Shown: positions 1 to 10,400, counted from the stretch's first letter. The stretch: 64,000 nt of DNA from DATNPH01 sp036703315 (GCA_036703315.1 DATNPH010000061.1:1-64000); one strand, 5' to 3'. The notes: generated from the sequence alone by a model not told the origin. A program made the numbers and translations.

Positions 1-1139
1 ACTTCTGGGTCTTCTTCTAAGCTTGGGTAAGTGAAGACGGGCTTCGGGCGTCCTAGGCGTGCCAATCGATCAATTCCTTGCGATCGCAACCACCCTACTA
101 TCCCATCCGGCAGCACCGTTACTACAATCAAAAACAGTGCCCCCTGGAAAAATAACCAAACGGCTGGAAACTGCTCACTCAAGAGACTTTTACCAAAATT
201 TACTATTAGCGTTCCTAGGATCGCTCCCACCAAAGTGGCACGCCCTCCTACCGCTACCCAAATCACCATCTCGATCGAAAACGCAATATCCATCGCTTTG
301 GGTGAGATGATACCGGTTTGCAGCGTGTACATGGCTCCAGCAAGACCCGCCAGCGCCGCAGAAAGCGCAAATACTAAGACCTTAAATCCAGTCGGGTTGT
401 AGCCGGTAAAGCGCACGCGGCTTTCATCATCCCGAATGGCAATCAACAGATTTCCAAAGCGCCCACTGGTAAGCCAGCGCGAGAGACCATAGATTCCTGC
501 TAAAAACAAAACAGTAAGGGCGTAGAAGCCAAGCTGTGTCTGCGGTGCGCTGACTTCTGCTCCCAGCAGGGTTTTGTAATTGGTCAGACCATTCGTACCA
601 TTAAAGAGTTTTTGCTGACCATTGAAGAAGTTAAAAAAAACGATAGTTGCCGCTTGGGTAAGGATGGAAAAATAAACCCCTCGGATGCGGTTGCGAAAGA
701 CCAAGTAGCCCAGAATGGCTCCCAGGACGGCAGGAATTAAAATAACAGCAAGGCTGGCAAAACCGAAGGAACCAAAGGGTTTCCAAAACCAGGGGAGTTC
801 GGTAACGCCGTAGAGGTTCATGAATTCTGGCAGAGTACCTGCTTTGATGGGCGCTAATTGCAGGTGCATTGCCAAGGCGTAACCGCCAAGGGCAAAAAAG
901 ATGCCATGACCTAGACTCAATAGACCGGTGTAGCCCCAAATTAAGTCAATGCCGATCGCTGCGATCGCTAACGCCAAAAATCGCCCTAACTGGTTAAGGC
1001 GAACGATTGGCAAGACGGCTGGCATGATAAAAATTAGGAGGAGCGCGATCGCAACAACAACGCCTACCTCTATAAGCAGTAACCGACGACGCTGATGTCG
1101 TCGGTCAATACCTGGGATTTCAATTACTGAATTAGCCAT
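1..1139 (-). CDS. urtC: Urea ABC transporter permease UrtC (3' end beyond window)
   Basis: Inner-membrane permease of the high-affinity urea ABC transporter UrtABCDE. The frame opens at the ATG at 1139 and stays open to the window edge, about 379 codons, so only the last residues are missing. Branched-chain amino acid type permease features are visible: hydrophobic segments, IDLIWGYTGLLSLGHGIFFA near residue 60, and a late EMVIWVAVGGRATLVGAILG loop that typically contacts the ATPase. It follows urtB at 53 bp in the same direction, and the gap is filled by heptamer repeats. urtD and urtE would be expected further left. The identification is firm from order plus sequence. Confidence 0.93.
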   Translation of the reverse strand, partial: MANSVIEIPGIDRRHQRRRLLLIEVGVVVAIALLLIFIMPAVLPIVRLNQLGRFLALAIAAIGIDLIWGYTGLLSLGHGIFFALGGYALAMHLQLAPIKAGTLPEFMNLYGVTELPWFWKPFGSFGFASLAVILIPAVLGAILGYLVFRNRIRGVYFSILTQAATIVFFNFFNGQQKLFNGTNGLTNYKTLLGAEVSAPQTQLGFYALTVLFLAGIYGLSRWLTSGRFGNLLIAIRDDESRVRFTGYNPTGFKVLVFALSAALAGLAGAMYTLQTGIISPKAMDIAFSIEMVIWVAVGGRATLVGAILGTLIVNFGKSLLSEQFPAVWLFFQGALFLIVVTVLPDGIVGWLRSQGIDRLARLGRPKPVFTYPSLEEDPE

Positions 1140-1144
1140 TGGTT

Positions 1145-1180
1145 CAGTTGTCAGTTGTCAGTTGTCAGTTGTCAGTTGTC
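1145..1180. repeat. Short tandem heptamer repeat (CAGTTGT)n
   Basis: About five head-to-tail copies of CAGTTGT fill the urtB-urtC gap. Such heptamer tracts are typical of cyanobacterial intergenic DNA. Confidence 0.85.
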
Positions 1181-1191
1181 ATTAGCATTGA

Positions 1192-2352
1192 CTAAGCATC
1201 AACAGAGCGCCCTTTTTGAGGGAAAATTCCGCCGGGTCGCACTTGAAGGAACGTAATAATTAGAGCGAATACCAGTACCTTTGCCATACTTGTGGTTGCA
1301 AAGAAGGTAAATAACTCAGCCAGTGGTTTCACCGGAGTCAGCAACAGAGCTAATGTGCCAGAACCAATCAGGTAGTCAGCTGTGCCGATCGCAAGTGCCG
1401 CTACAATACTGCCTACCAGTTTGCCGACACCACCGACTACGACAACCATGAACGTATTTACGATGTAGTTCTGTCCTGTATTTGGCCCCACAGAACCCAG
1501 CAAACTCACGGCACACCCAGCCACTCCAGCTAATCCAGAACCAATCGCAAAAGTGAGCGCATCAACTTTTGCTGTAGGAATTCCTAGGCAAGCACTCATA
1601 CTACGGTTTTGCGTTACCGAGCGAATCCGCAATCCCCAAGCAGAACGCTGTAAGAACAGGTAAACACCCGCTACACAAAGGATTGTTAGCCCGATGATAA
1701 ATAACCTTGCATAGGGCAGTTGAAGGCTTCCTATCGGCAAGCCACCCTGTAACCACTTCGGTGCCGTTACGTCTACATTCTGAGCACCAAACCAAGGCTT
1801 AGTAACAGCTAGCTTATAAGTATTTCCTAAAAACGAACCGACTGCCACCGCAACTCCTAGAGAAAGCGGTAACATCACCGTCACTACCCAGTTGCGAATC
1901 CGTTCAAAATCAGAGCGTCGAGACAGAATCGACAGCGCCCCGAAAAATAGCAGACAAAACAGAATCAGACCAATCACCAGCACCCAGTTCACGCTGCGAA
2001 CAAACTGCTGCAAAATCAGGCTTACACCCCAAGTAGCCAGTAGTGTCTCTAAGGGACGCCCATAGAGATAGCGAATTACCCCTCGCTCCAAAATCACTCC
2101 CACAGCAGCGGCAACGAGGAACGCTAGCGGCAGTGCAACAAAGATATAGGCGTCGAACAAGGGTCCACCCATCTGTTTGAAGCCATTTTGCACAACGAAA
2201 GTTGTATAAGCTCCCAGCATCATCAACTCGCCGTGAGCCATATTAATCACGCCCATTAGCCCAAAGACAATAGCTAATCCTAGCGCTGCTATTAATAAAA
2301 CAGAGCCAATGCTAATGCCATTAAATAGACCATCAAACAGTCCTGCTAGCAC
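1192..2352 (-). CDS. urtB: Urea ABC transporter permease UrtB
   Basis: First permease of the urea ABC transporter, 386 residues, a usual cyanobacterial length. It belongs to the branched-chain amino acid permease family (LivH-like). The N-terminus has the family signature GLMGVINMAHGELMMLGAYT (about residues 31-50), and the C-terminal half has NTFMVVVVGGVGKLVGSIVA, the conserved loop facing the ATPase. Several hydrophobic segments are evident, with a hydrophobic insertion around residues 120-170 that is common in UrtB. It sits between urtA (97 bp upstream) and urtC (53 bp downstream), so the three genes probably form one transcription unit. Confidence 0.95.
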   Translation of the reverse strand: MLAGLFDGLFNGISIGSVLLIAALGLAIVFGLMGVINMAHGELMMLGAYTTFVVQNGFKQMGGPLFDAYIFVALPLAFLVAAAVGVILERGVIRYLYGRPLETLLATWGVSLILQQFVRSVNWVLVIGLILFCLLFFGALSILSRRSDFERIRNWVVTVMLPLSLGVAVAVGSFLGNTYKLAVTKPWFGAQNVDVTAPKWLQGGLPIGSLQLPYARLFIIGLTILCVAGVYLFLQRSAWGLRIRSVTQNRSMSACLGIPTAKVDALTFAIGSGLAGVAGCAVSLLGSVGPNTGQNYIVNTFMVVVVGGVGKLVGSIVAALAIGTADYLIGSGTLALLLTPVKPLAELFTFFATTSMAKVLVFALIITFLQVRPGGIFPQKGRSVDA

Positions 2353-2382
2353 ACCGCTTCTCCAGCAATTTTACGTTTAGAT

Positions 2383-2422
2383 TTTTGGATTTTAGATTAT
2401 GTCTCAAATCCAAAATCCAAAA
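2383..2422. repeat. Inverted repeat between urtA and urtB
   Basis: TTTTGGATTT and AAATCCAAAA form a 10-bp inverted repeat within an (A)ATCCAAA-rich tract. The same word family recurs near 6825 upstream of ureG. It may act as an mRNA hairpin adjusting urtA versus urtBC levels, but this is inferred from position only. Confidence 0.5.
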
Positions 2423-2448
2423 TTCAAATGCTCTACAACCTCAGCCCC

Positions 2449-3771
2449 TTAAGTCTTCTTGAACTTGCCTCCTTTGCTGGGATCAGACCAGTCACAGGCT
2501 AAGCCCTTTGTTTCAGCTACAAATTGATTCCAGGGAACTGGTGAAATGGCTTTGTCAGTGGAATAAACAATCTTAAATAGACCGTTATCTGCGACTTCAC
2601 CAATCCGGACAAACTTGGATATATGATGATTAGCTTCCAGCGTCACTCTCCCCTCGGGAGCATCAAAGGACTGACCCACAGCAGCCTTTCGCACTGGTTC
2701 TAGATCGGTTGTCTTGGCTTTCTCAACCGCTTGCTTCCACAGGTAAACCGCAATGTAGGCGGCTTCCATGGGGTCATTTGTAACGCGATCGCTACCGTAC
2801 TCTTTCTTAAACGCCTCAACAAACTTTTTATTTGTTGCGTTATCTACGGTTTGGAAGTAGTTCCATGCCGCATAGTGCCCTTTTAGATACTCTGGGCCGA
2901 TCGCTTTAACTTCTTCTTCGGCAATACTCACAGACATTGAGGGATACTTATCAGGCCCAAGTCCTGCACCTTTCAATTGCTTGAATAATGCCACGTTACT
3001 ATCCCCATTAAGAGTGTTGTAGATAACACCTCCGTTGGGAAGAGCTTGTTTAATTTTGGCGATGATCGCTGTGACTTCAGTGTTGCCCAATGGTAAGTAG
3101 TCTTCACCAACGGTTTTGCCACCTTTTGCCGCCAACTGCGCTTTAATAATGGTGTTTGCGGTGCGCGGGAAAACGTAGTCTGAGCCAACTAGGAAAAATT
3201 CTTTGCCCTTGTTTTGCAACAGCCAATCAACGGATGGTTCAATCTGTTGATTTGGAGCAGCACCCGTGTAAAAGATGTTTTGCGAACACTCCTGACCCTC
3301 ATACTGCACTGGGTACCAGAGCATGTGTTTTTTCTCTTCAAACACTGGCAGGACTGCCTTACGGCTAGCAGAAGTCCAGCAGCCAAAAATGCTAACAACC
3401 TTGTCTTGGTCAATTAACTTTTTCGCTTTCTCGGCAAAGGTAGGCCAATCTGAAGCGCCATCTTCTGTAATCGCTTCAATCTGTTTGCCTAATACTCCAC
3501 CAGCGGCATTGATTTCTTTAATTGCCAGCTTTTCAGCATCCACGACACTCTTTTCACTAATCGCCATCGTGCCGCTGAGGGAGTGCAGAATCCCTACTTT
3601 GATTGTGTCCCCACTAGCCGCACCAGCTGATGCCACCGGGGAACCTGACGCTGATGGACTTGCTGCGGTATTCGTTGATTGACCACTGCTACACGCTTTT
3701 AGAAGAAGACTTGTTCCGAAAGTCGCCGAGCCATAGAGCAAAAACTTACGTCGCCCGAATTGCCTTGCCAT
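2449..3771 (-). CDS. urtA: Urea ABC transporter substrate-binding protein UrtA
   Basis: Periplasmic lipoprotein that captures urea, 440 residues. The N-terminus combines a twin-arginine-like stretch (GRRKFLLYG) with a lipobox-like LLLKACSS, so export with lipid anchoring is likely. A Ser/Ala-rich linker follows, then the type I periplasmic-binding fold (IKVGILHSLSGTMAISEKSV, around residue 57), characteristic of the UrtA/AmiC-like group. It is the first gene of the urtABC run and is preceded by an NtcA-type promoter at 3837-3878, consistent with induction under nitrogen limitation. Family assignment is secure; urea specificity rests on family and on nearby ure genes. Confidence 0.95.
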   Translation of the reverse strand: MARQFGRRKFLLYGSATFGTSLLLKACSSGQSTNTAASPSASGSPVASAGAASGDTIKVGILHSLSGTMAISEKSVVDAEKLAIKEINAAGGVLGKQIEAITEDGASDWPTFAEKAKKLIDQDKVVSIFGCWTSASRKAVLPVFEEKKHMLWYPVQYEGQECSQNIFYTGAAPNQQIEPSVDWLLQNKGKEFFLVGSDYVFPRTANTIIKAQLAAKGGKTVGEDYLPLGNTEVTAIIAKIKQALPNGGVIYNTLNGDSNVALFKQLKGAGLGPDKYPSMSVSIAEEEVKAIGPEYLKGHYAAWNYFQTVDNATNKKFVEAFKKEYGSDRVTNDPMEAAYIAVYLWKQAVEKAKTTDLEPVRKAAVGQSFDAPEGRVTLEANHHISKFVRIGEVADNGLFKIVYSTDKAISPVPWNQFVAETKGLACDWSDPSKGGKFKKT

Positions 3772-3836
3772 GCCCTTATATATCCTTCTCTTAATTCAAT
3801 CTACTTATCGATAGAGACATACCCAGTCAAGCTGTG

Positions 3837-3878
3837 ATATTAGAGCGAGGCGATCCAGTCAATTGTTATCTATGATAC
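3837..3878 (-). promoter_or_regulatory. NtcA-activated promoter of urtABC
   Basis: On the minus strand, GTA-TCATAGAT-AAC (3878-3865) matches the NtcA site GTAN8TAC with one mismatch. It is followed after exactly 22 bp by TAATAT (3842-3837), a TAN3T-type -10 box. This is the spacing of class II NtcA-activated promoters. The -10 box lies about 65 bp upstream of the urtA start. Confidence 0.7.
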
Positions 3879-4131
3879 AAAATCTAGACTATTTAGCCTT
3901 GTTGCTGGTTATTAGGGTGTAGGGAGAGAAGAATATGCGGGAAGTGAAAGACGTGGCAACGTGAAAGTTAAAAAATTCTGTGTATCCCCCTACACTGTTT
4001 CCTGTTCCCTATTCCCCATTCCCTACTCTCTCTGGAACAAAACTTATGAAAATCTTTATTGAAATTGTTTGATTTGAACAGATTATAAAAGCTATAAAGG
4101 ATTTTTATCTCGGCTATAACCGCTGCATATC

Positions 4132-6060
4132 ATGACCTGGCTAAGGTGCAAGGTACGAGTAAATTTAGGTGGAGAAAAGTACTCAACCTCCTGCAACTGG
4201 CTATTGCCGCTTCAAGAGAATCGAGCAGTGTCAGCCAAGCAAAAAAAGCAATCGGCATTGATAGCAGTGATGTTACCTTGGTTCAAGCGACGCGCCTTTG
4301 GTACGGTTTTGTCAACGCTAACAAGTGCCAGCATCCAGCGAAAAATTGGTGTTGGATATGCGCTGGCTGTTGGAATTGCGCTGATAGGAACAATGGCAGG
4401 GCTAACTATTGGGGAGCATTACCAAAAACAGGCGATCGCTCAGCATAATCGTGCTCATCAGCAAGAGCATCTGCTCAAGGAGTTACAAACGGCGCTTTTG
4501 CAAGCGCGATCGCATGCTTCACGATTTCCTGTTGTCCTGGGAGATTCAATTTGGCTGCAATACGAAACCAATGGTTTTAAGCAAAGCCTTCACCAAGCTA
4601 AACAGACGCTTGCCCAAACCCAGAAGTTTATTAATGATCCTGGCAACAAAACAATAGAGAATACGCATCAGTTGCAGAAGTTATTGCAAACATACGTCAT
4701 CACAGTAGATGCCTACGAGACTTTAATGGAGTCTCTCTTGCAGCAAATCAATGCCTCGAACTTGAAACCAGAGGAGATAGTGCCAGCTCAACATCACTTG
4801 TTGAGGAATAACAGTGGTGAAGTAGAACTCACCATGGATCGCATTTCCAAGGAATTGACCCAGCAGATTCGGGTGGCTCAGGCTCAAGACTACCAAGCCT
4901 TTGCCATACTGCAACGTGCGGGTGCGTTGCGAGTGAAGATCATTGTTGTCAGCATGCTGCTATCGATCGCGATCACAGCAGTACTGGCTTTATATACCAG
5001 TAATGCGATCGCTCAGCCGATTCGAGACGTTACCCGAGTCGCCCAACAGGTAACACAGGAATCCAATTTTACCCTTAGAGCACCTGTCACAACTGGCGAT
5101 GAGGTAGGCATCTTAGCTACTTCCCTCAATCAACTCATTCAACGCATCGCTACCTATACCCAAGAACTCAAGCAAGCCCAAGCTCAGCTAATTCAGTCAG
5201 AAAAAATGTCTAGCTTAGGAGCCATGGTTGCTGGTGTTGCTCATGAAATCAACAATCCCGTCAACTTCATCTATGGCAACCTTGACTATACCAGTGACTA
5301 TATTCAAGATTTACTCACATTGGTGCACCTCTATCAGGAGTATTACCCTGTACCGCCCAATCAAGCTATTCAAAACCAGCTCGAATCAATTGATTTCGAC
5401 TTTCTTGTTGAAGACTTGCCTAAACTCCTCTTCTCAATGAAGGGGGGTGCTAACCGCATTCGTGAGATTGTGCTGTCCTTAAGAAACTTCTCCCGTCTAG
5501 ACGAAAATGGAATGAAGCGAGTCAACCTTCACGAAGGAATTGACAACACGTTGCTCATTCTCACCAGTCGCGTCAAACGAGGAATTGAGGTCATCCAGCA
5601 GTATGGAGAGTTACCGCTTGTGGAGTGTTCCCCAGCGCAACTTAATCAGGTGTTTATGAATCTACTGTGCAACGCGATTGATGCGTTGGAAGAGGATTAT
5701 GGTTCATGGTTAATGGTTCATGGCAATGAACCATCAACAATCAACAATCAACAGTCACCGAGGATTTGGATTCGCACGGAAGTATTAAACCAAGACTCGG
5801 TGGTAATCAAAGTTACTGATAATGCCTCTGGTATTCTCCCAGAGATTAAAGACCAGATTTTTGATCCTTTTTTCACCACAAAACCGCCGGGGAAAGGCAC
5901 TGGTTTAGGTTTGACGATTAGCTACCAAATTATCACCCAGCATCAGGGCACAATTGACGTGAACTCACTACCGGGTCAAGGAACCGAGGTCACAATTCTG
6001 CTACCGATACAACAATTTGCTAGGCAGAATGCCTCTTCTAAGCCACATGCCGCACCCTGA
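4132..6060 (+). CDS. Membrane-bound sensor histidine kinase
   Basis: Two-component sensor kinase, up to 642 residues. A transmembrane segment (VGYALAVGIALIGTMAGLTI, about 73-92) and a second one (IIVVSMLLSIAITAVLAL, about 270-287) bracket a helical extracytoplasmic sensor region. Then come a HAMP domain, a short coiled coil, an H-box with the phospho-acceptor in GVAHEINNPVNF, an N-box (NLLCNAIDALEE) and G-boxes (DNASGI, GKGTGLGLTI). The start is uncertain: the first ~46 residues look non-conserved, and the ATG at 4270 directly before MLPWFKRRAF is a good alternative. A repeat-derived insertion of about 20 residues lies between the N-box and the following strand. No response regulator is adjacent, so the partner is unknown. 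It is divergent from urtA. Confidence 0.88.
   Translation: MTWLRCKVRVNLGGEKYSTSCNWLLPLQENRAVSAKQKKQSALIAVMLPWFKRRAFGTVLSTLTSASIQRKIGVGYALAVGIALIGTMAGLTIGEHYQKQAIAQHNRAHQQEHLLKELQTALLQARSHASRFPVVLGDSIWLQYETNGFKQSLHQAKQTLAQTQKFINDPGNKTIENTHQLQKLLQTYVITVDAYETLMESLLQQINASNLKPEEIVPAQHHLLRNNSGEVELTMDRISKELTQQIRVAQAQDYQAFAILQRAGALRVKIIVVSMLLSIAITAVLALYTSNAIAQPIRDVTRVAQQVTQESNFTLRAPVTTGDEVGILATSLNQLIQRIATYTQELKQAQAQLIQSEKMSSLGAMVAGVAHEINNPVNFIYGNLDYTSDYIQDLLTLVHLYQEYYPVPPNQAIQNQLESIDFDFLVEDLPKLLFSMKGGANRIREIVLSLRNFSRLDENGMKRVNLHEGIDNTLLILTSRVKRGIEVIQQYGELPLVECSPAQLNQVFMNLLCNAIDALEEDYGSWLMVHGNEPSTINNQQSPRIWIRTEVLNQDSVVIKVTDNASGILPEIKDQIFDPFFTTKPPGKGTGLGLTISYQIITQHQGTIDVNSLPGQGTEVTILLPIQQFARQNASSKPHAAP
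5713..5734. repeat. Palindrome embedded in the kinase coding sequence
   Basis: ATGGTTCAT and ATGAACCAT form a perfect 9-bp stem around GGCA, followed by tandem ATCAACA units (about 5733-5754). The tract is in frame and encodes a low-complexity insert in the ATPase domain. Intergenic repeats in this window have the same style. Confidence 0.7.
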
Positions 6061-6201
6061 AGTGTCACACGACTGGCGAGTGGGAAATGGGGAATGGGAA
6101 GACTATTCTACATAGTTTATGTATAGCTAATTACCAATTCCCAAAGCTGGGTCTATGAATGAAGAATCCTCGCCCATAAGCGAGCGGGGAGTGTCAATTT
6201 C

Positions 6202-6798
6202 TCAACCCATATGCAGTTTGACAAAGTCAATGACTGCTTTTAGTCCTTCCTGAGTCTTCAAATTTGTAAAGACAAAAGGTTTGTCACCTCGCATCTTTTT
6301 AGCATCACATTCCATGACGCTTAAGTCAGCACCGACAAAAGGAGCTAGATCGATTTTGTTGATTACCAATAGGTCAGATTTGGTGATTCCTGGGCCTCCT
6401 TTACGGGGAATCTTGTCACCGGCAGCGACATCAATAACATAGATGGTTAAATCGACTAATTCTGGGCTGAATGTTGCTGCCAGGTTATCGCCACCACTTT
6501 CTAAGAACACTAGGTCTAAATCAGTGAAGCGATGTTCTAGTTGTTCGATCGCCGCTAGGTTCATTGAGGCATCCTCCCGAATCGCTGTATGAGGACAACC
6601 GCCAGTTTCAACACCAAGGATGCGATCGCGCTCTAGCGCCTGACTTCGCACTAAAAACTGGGCATCTTCCTGGGTGTAAATATCATTTGTGACAACAGCA
6701 ATTTGACTTGATGTGCGCATTGCTTTACACAAAGCATCCAATAGAGCTGTTTTCCCTGAACCTACAGGTCCCGCAATTCCAACACGAAAAGCACTCAT
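6202..6798 (-). CDS. ureG: Urease accessory GTPase UreG
   Basis: GTPase that powers nickel delivery to the urease active site together with UreE, UreF and UreD/H. It has 198 residues, the normal length. The P-loop is GPVGSGKTALL (residues 10-20). The invariant metal-binding motif GGCPHTAI follows about residue 65, and the G4-type motif NKID is near residue 150. It is transcribed in the same direction as ureE and ureF but separated from ureF by the 13-kb pix cluster. An inverted repeat at 6843-6879 lies between it and the last pix gene, so it may have its own promoter. Confidence 0.97.
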   Translation of the reverse strand: MSAFRVGIAGPVGSGKTALLDALCKAMRTSSQIAVVTNDIYTQEDAQFLVRSQALERDRILGVETGGCPHTAIREDASMNLAAIEQLEHRFTDLDLVFLESGGDNLAATFSPELVDLTIYVIDVAAGDKIPRKGGPGITKSDLLVINKIDLAPFVGADLSVMECDAKKMRGDKPFVFTNLKTQEGLKAVIDFVKLHMG

Positions 6799-6842
6799 AG
6801 CAATTTATGTAAAGATTCTGGATTTTAGATTAATCCAAAACC

Positions 6843-6879
6843 AAATTGGCGCACAGATTTTTTATCCCTGCGCCAATTT
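6843..6879 (-). terminator. Stem-loop between pix cluster and ureG
   Basis: AAATTGGCGCA (6843-6853) pairs perfectly with TGCGCCAATTT (6869-6879) across a 15-nt loop. It sits just after the last cheW on the minus strand. There is no long T-run, so this is either a weak terminator or an mRNA processing hairpin. Confidence 0.55.
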
Positions 6880-6892
6880 AGGGAGCAAAGGC

Positions 6893-7384
6893 TCAGGATG
6901 ATTTTAACGCAAGTGGATGGGAATCATTGATAGAGGAGTTCAGGATTCGCTTCACATCCAGCAAAAAAATCGTCGTTGTGACATTTTCCTGAGATACAAC
7001 AGCGGCATGGCTTACCATCTTGAGGGCAGGTTTGCCATAATGGTCAGACTTAGGAAGAGTTCGCATTATTTCTAGCGGTAACTCTACTAAATTAGGGGGC
7101 TTCTCCACCGCAATCCCGCAAAGTTCGCCTCCTGAACCCCGTATAATCACTAAAAAAGGTGGGTCATTGGGTAAGTCATCTGAACCACCTGAACTCAACT
7201 GCTCATGCAAATCCACAACCCTAATCATATGGTGGCCTAGCTGGATGACACCCATTTTCTGTAACCCATTGCTGACCATAGGGGAACAATTTACCACCTT
7301 GATCACATCACTCATAGGGAGCGCTAAGTGATAATCTGCTATCTTAAAAACGATAAACTTGCCTACTTTTGAATCGTCGTACAT
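6893..7384 (-). CDS. CheW-like coupling protein, distal pix gene
   Basis: CheW-domain protein of 163 residues. The N-terminal part (KFIVFKIADYHLALPMSDVI) and the later RVVDLHEQL stretch match CheW beta-barrel strands. CheW proteins bridge chemoreceptor and CheA kinase in the signalling array. It starts 17 bp after the CheA-type gene stop, so it is very probably co-transcribed with the cluster. The cluster already contains a PixI-type CheW at 16615-17145, so this is a second, divergent coupling protein. It could serve a different array position or a different receptor; I cannot say which. Confidence 0.85.
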   Translation of the reverse strand: MYDDSKVGKFIVFKIADYHLALPMSDVIKVVNCSPMVSNGLQKMGVIQLGHHMIRVVDLHEQLSSGGSDDLPNDPPFLVIIRGSGGELCGIAVEKPPNLVELPLEIMRTLPKSDHYGKPALKMVSHAAVVSQENVTTTIFLLDVKRILNSSINDSHPLALKSS

Positions 7385-7401
7385 AGTTCTCTACTAACCC
7401 C

Positions 7402-10400
7402 TCACCTAGGAACAGAATTGAAAGTATTTTTCTCAAGTACACCGATTAGTGTTGCTAACAACTTGTGTTCCAGAAAAGGCTTGGTGATGTAATCATTTGC
7501 CCCCAACTCCGCAGCAATCAAGCGGTGCTTCTCACCACTCCGGGACGTTAGGATTACCACAGGAATCTCTGCTAAAACCGCGTCTTGCTGACGGTATTTG
7601 AGAAACTCAAACCCATTCATTCGAGGCATCTCGATATCACAAAGCACCAACTCGATACCTGTCTGGTGCTGGAGTTGTTCGATTGCTTCGTAACCATCCT
7701 TTGCCTGAAGCACCTGATAGCCAGACCTCTCTAGGGTCAGAGCCAGAGTTTGGCGTAGGGTGATTGAGTCATCGACAAGGAGAACCAATTTGTTAGGTCT
7801 TGTCCTGAAATTCGGCTCTGGTGATGGGGGTAAGGCAGCACGGTTCTGGGTTGGAAATTGCCGCTGCTCTTGACGGAACGGCAGGACAGGAGGTGTCGAA
7901 CTCGCCAAAGCACCAGTACTGCCAGCTCTCTGCTGGTCAAAGACAGACTGCATCAATGCTGCCCCATCGATCACCAGTGTCAGCCGACCATCAGCCAGAA
8001 TACTGCCACCGTAAACATATTTAGGTGGCAAAATCATTGCCCCCAACGGACGGATCACCAATTCCTGCTCCCCAATCAGCTGGTCTACTTCCAGACCCAA
8101 CAGCTTATCCTGACAACGGATGAGAATGATCGGCCTTGCCAGTCCTTGAGGGACGACAGGACGCTTAGGCACAGAGATTAAGGGTTCGGGCTGCTCAGAG
8201 AAATAACCCAGGACTTTCGAGAGTTGATGTACCGGAATCAGTTGCTCATCCTTCCCCTTGCCCCACTGGAGAGCTTTGCCACCTTCCCAGGAGCGAATCT
8301 GATGAGCTTGAGGAATGAGGATTTGCTCGATCGCATCTGCAAGCAAGGCATACATTTGATCGCCAGCCTGAGCAACAAGCAACTTGGTGATTGTTAGGCT
8401 CAGAGGAATTTGGAGGACAAACGTCGTGCCCCGGCGAGGTTCAGAATAAACCGAAACCGAACCCTGGAGAGCTTGCAACTGAGCACGAACCATATCAAGG
8501 CCAATACCTCGCCCGGAGAGGTCATTCACCTGAGAAACTGTAGAAAAGCCCGGTTCAAACAATAAATTAGTCAGTTGAGCTTCATTCAGACCGTGAGCCT
8601 GTTGGGCGCTGATGAGTTGAGATTCTACTGCGCGTTGACGAATCTGTTCAAAATCCAGCCCCTGACCGTCATCCCGGACTTCAATCACCAAGGACTTGCC
8701 TCGATGGTAGGCGCGGATTTCAATCTGACCTTTCTGCGCTTTGCCCCGTTGTTGCCGAATTGCAGGAGACTCAATCCCGTGATCGAAGGCATTACGAATC
8801 AAGTGTAGTAGAGGGCCATACAGCTTCTCAGCGACTACTTTATCCACCAAAACTTCAGTTCCCCGAAGTTCGAGTGCTACAAACTTATCGTGCAAAGCTT
8901 CCAACTGCTGCAAGACGCGGGGGAAGCGACCAAAGATCTCTCCCAAGGGCAACATCCGGGCTTCCATTAAAGAATCACGGGTGCTGGTCAACAACCGACG
9001 TTGTTTGTCCAGAGTCTGAGTAGACTGGGTGCCAAACAGCTCAATGGCTTCGCTGGCTTCTGCTAATTGCACAGCATCTTCCAAAATTGATTGAACCAGG
9101 AGTTGAACCTCGCTATAGCGGTCTAGTTCCAGGGAATCAAATCGCTCGCTTTGCTCCGGAATTAGAGATGGGGAATTGGGAATTAGGGGATTGTTCGTCC
9201 TCAGTCCCCAGTCCCTAGTCCCTAGCGCCCAGTTCCCAATTCGCCGTTGTTCCGCATCAACGAATAGGCGGTCAGACCAATCCTGGAGTTCGTTAAGCCG
9301 TTGTTGATGTTGCTTGAGGCGGGCAAGGAGGACTCGAACCGAAGTCTGTAGCTGTTCGTTCTGGAGTGACTGAAGGTTTTGGTTGGTTAGCAATTCCCCA
9401 ATTGAGTAATTCAGATGTTCTAAATGCTCAACGTTCACCCGCACGGTGGGAGACTGGGAACTTCCCTCTTTCTGGGGTGCGGGGGTCTGCTCACTGTTGG
9501 TTCGCTGGTATCGGGATACAGGCGTTTCAACTGTAACCTCTAACTCCTGCGATGAAGTAATGAAGTGATGGGGAGACTCGGAAGCAGCATTCTCCCTATC
9601 CTCTGTACCCCTAATCTCGTGACTTTGCTCAGATGTCTGGGAATCTACGACAGCTTCTCCCCCCCAGATGACGTCTAACAGCGACTGATCTGATTCCTCG
9701 TTCTCAGATGTACCCATGCTCGACTGTGAGTGAGCTGCACTGGTGACCCAGTTGAACTCAGGTTCAGTTGCCAACTCCTCTTGGCTTGATAGCGTAGCGG
9801 GAGAAAGTCCGGAGGTAAGGGAAGGAAATTCTCCTTCTCCTTGGGTGAGTTGAGTCGAACTTGTGCTGAAGCCAGCCAGTTGTTTCAGGGTCAGAGACGG
9901 TTGACCCCCTTGAGTGCGATCGCCATTCAGGATAGCCGCTTGTCCGGCTTGAAAGTCTGCCAATGCCGTTTGAGCAATCGTTACCGCTTGTTCCGGAGCG
10001 GTGTCTAAGGCAGCGATCGCTGCTTGAGCAATGGCTCCAAACCCTGGTAAATTTAGGGATTCGGCAAGCCCTAGAAACACTTCGCTTTGAGTTCGGAGTG
10101 TTGTGGCGACCACAGCTAGGTCAGCACTAGCGACGACGGCAGCGATTTCCTCTAACCGTTGGGTAACTCCTACTTCAAAGATGGACTGCGTGACATCGAA
10201 ACCCAATTCAATTGAGCTAGGAATCTGGGCTTCCTGACCAAAGCAGTCTCCTAGCTTTTCTTCTAGTTGGGCAAAAACAGCGGCGGTGCGATCCAGAATC
10301 TCCGTGTCATTAACTTGCCCCCCCGTAAGTTCAGCGGCTAGAGGTAGGCGGAGACACTCATAACCCTCGAAGAGTAAGGCTTCAATTTCTAAGTCAATCG

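Noticed and set aside
31..402. Plus-strand ORFs over the left edge
   Set aside because: They are antisense shadows of urtC, whose minus frame is open through the whole region and reads as a permease.
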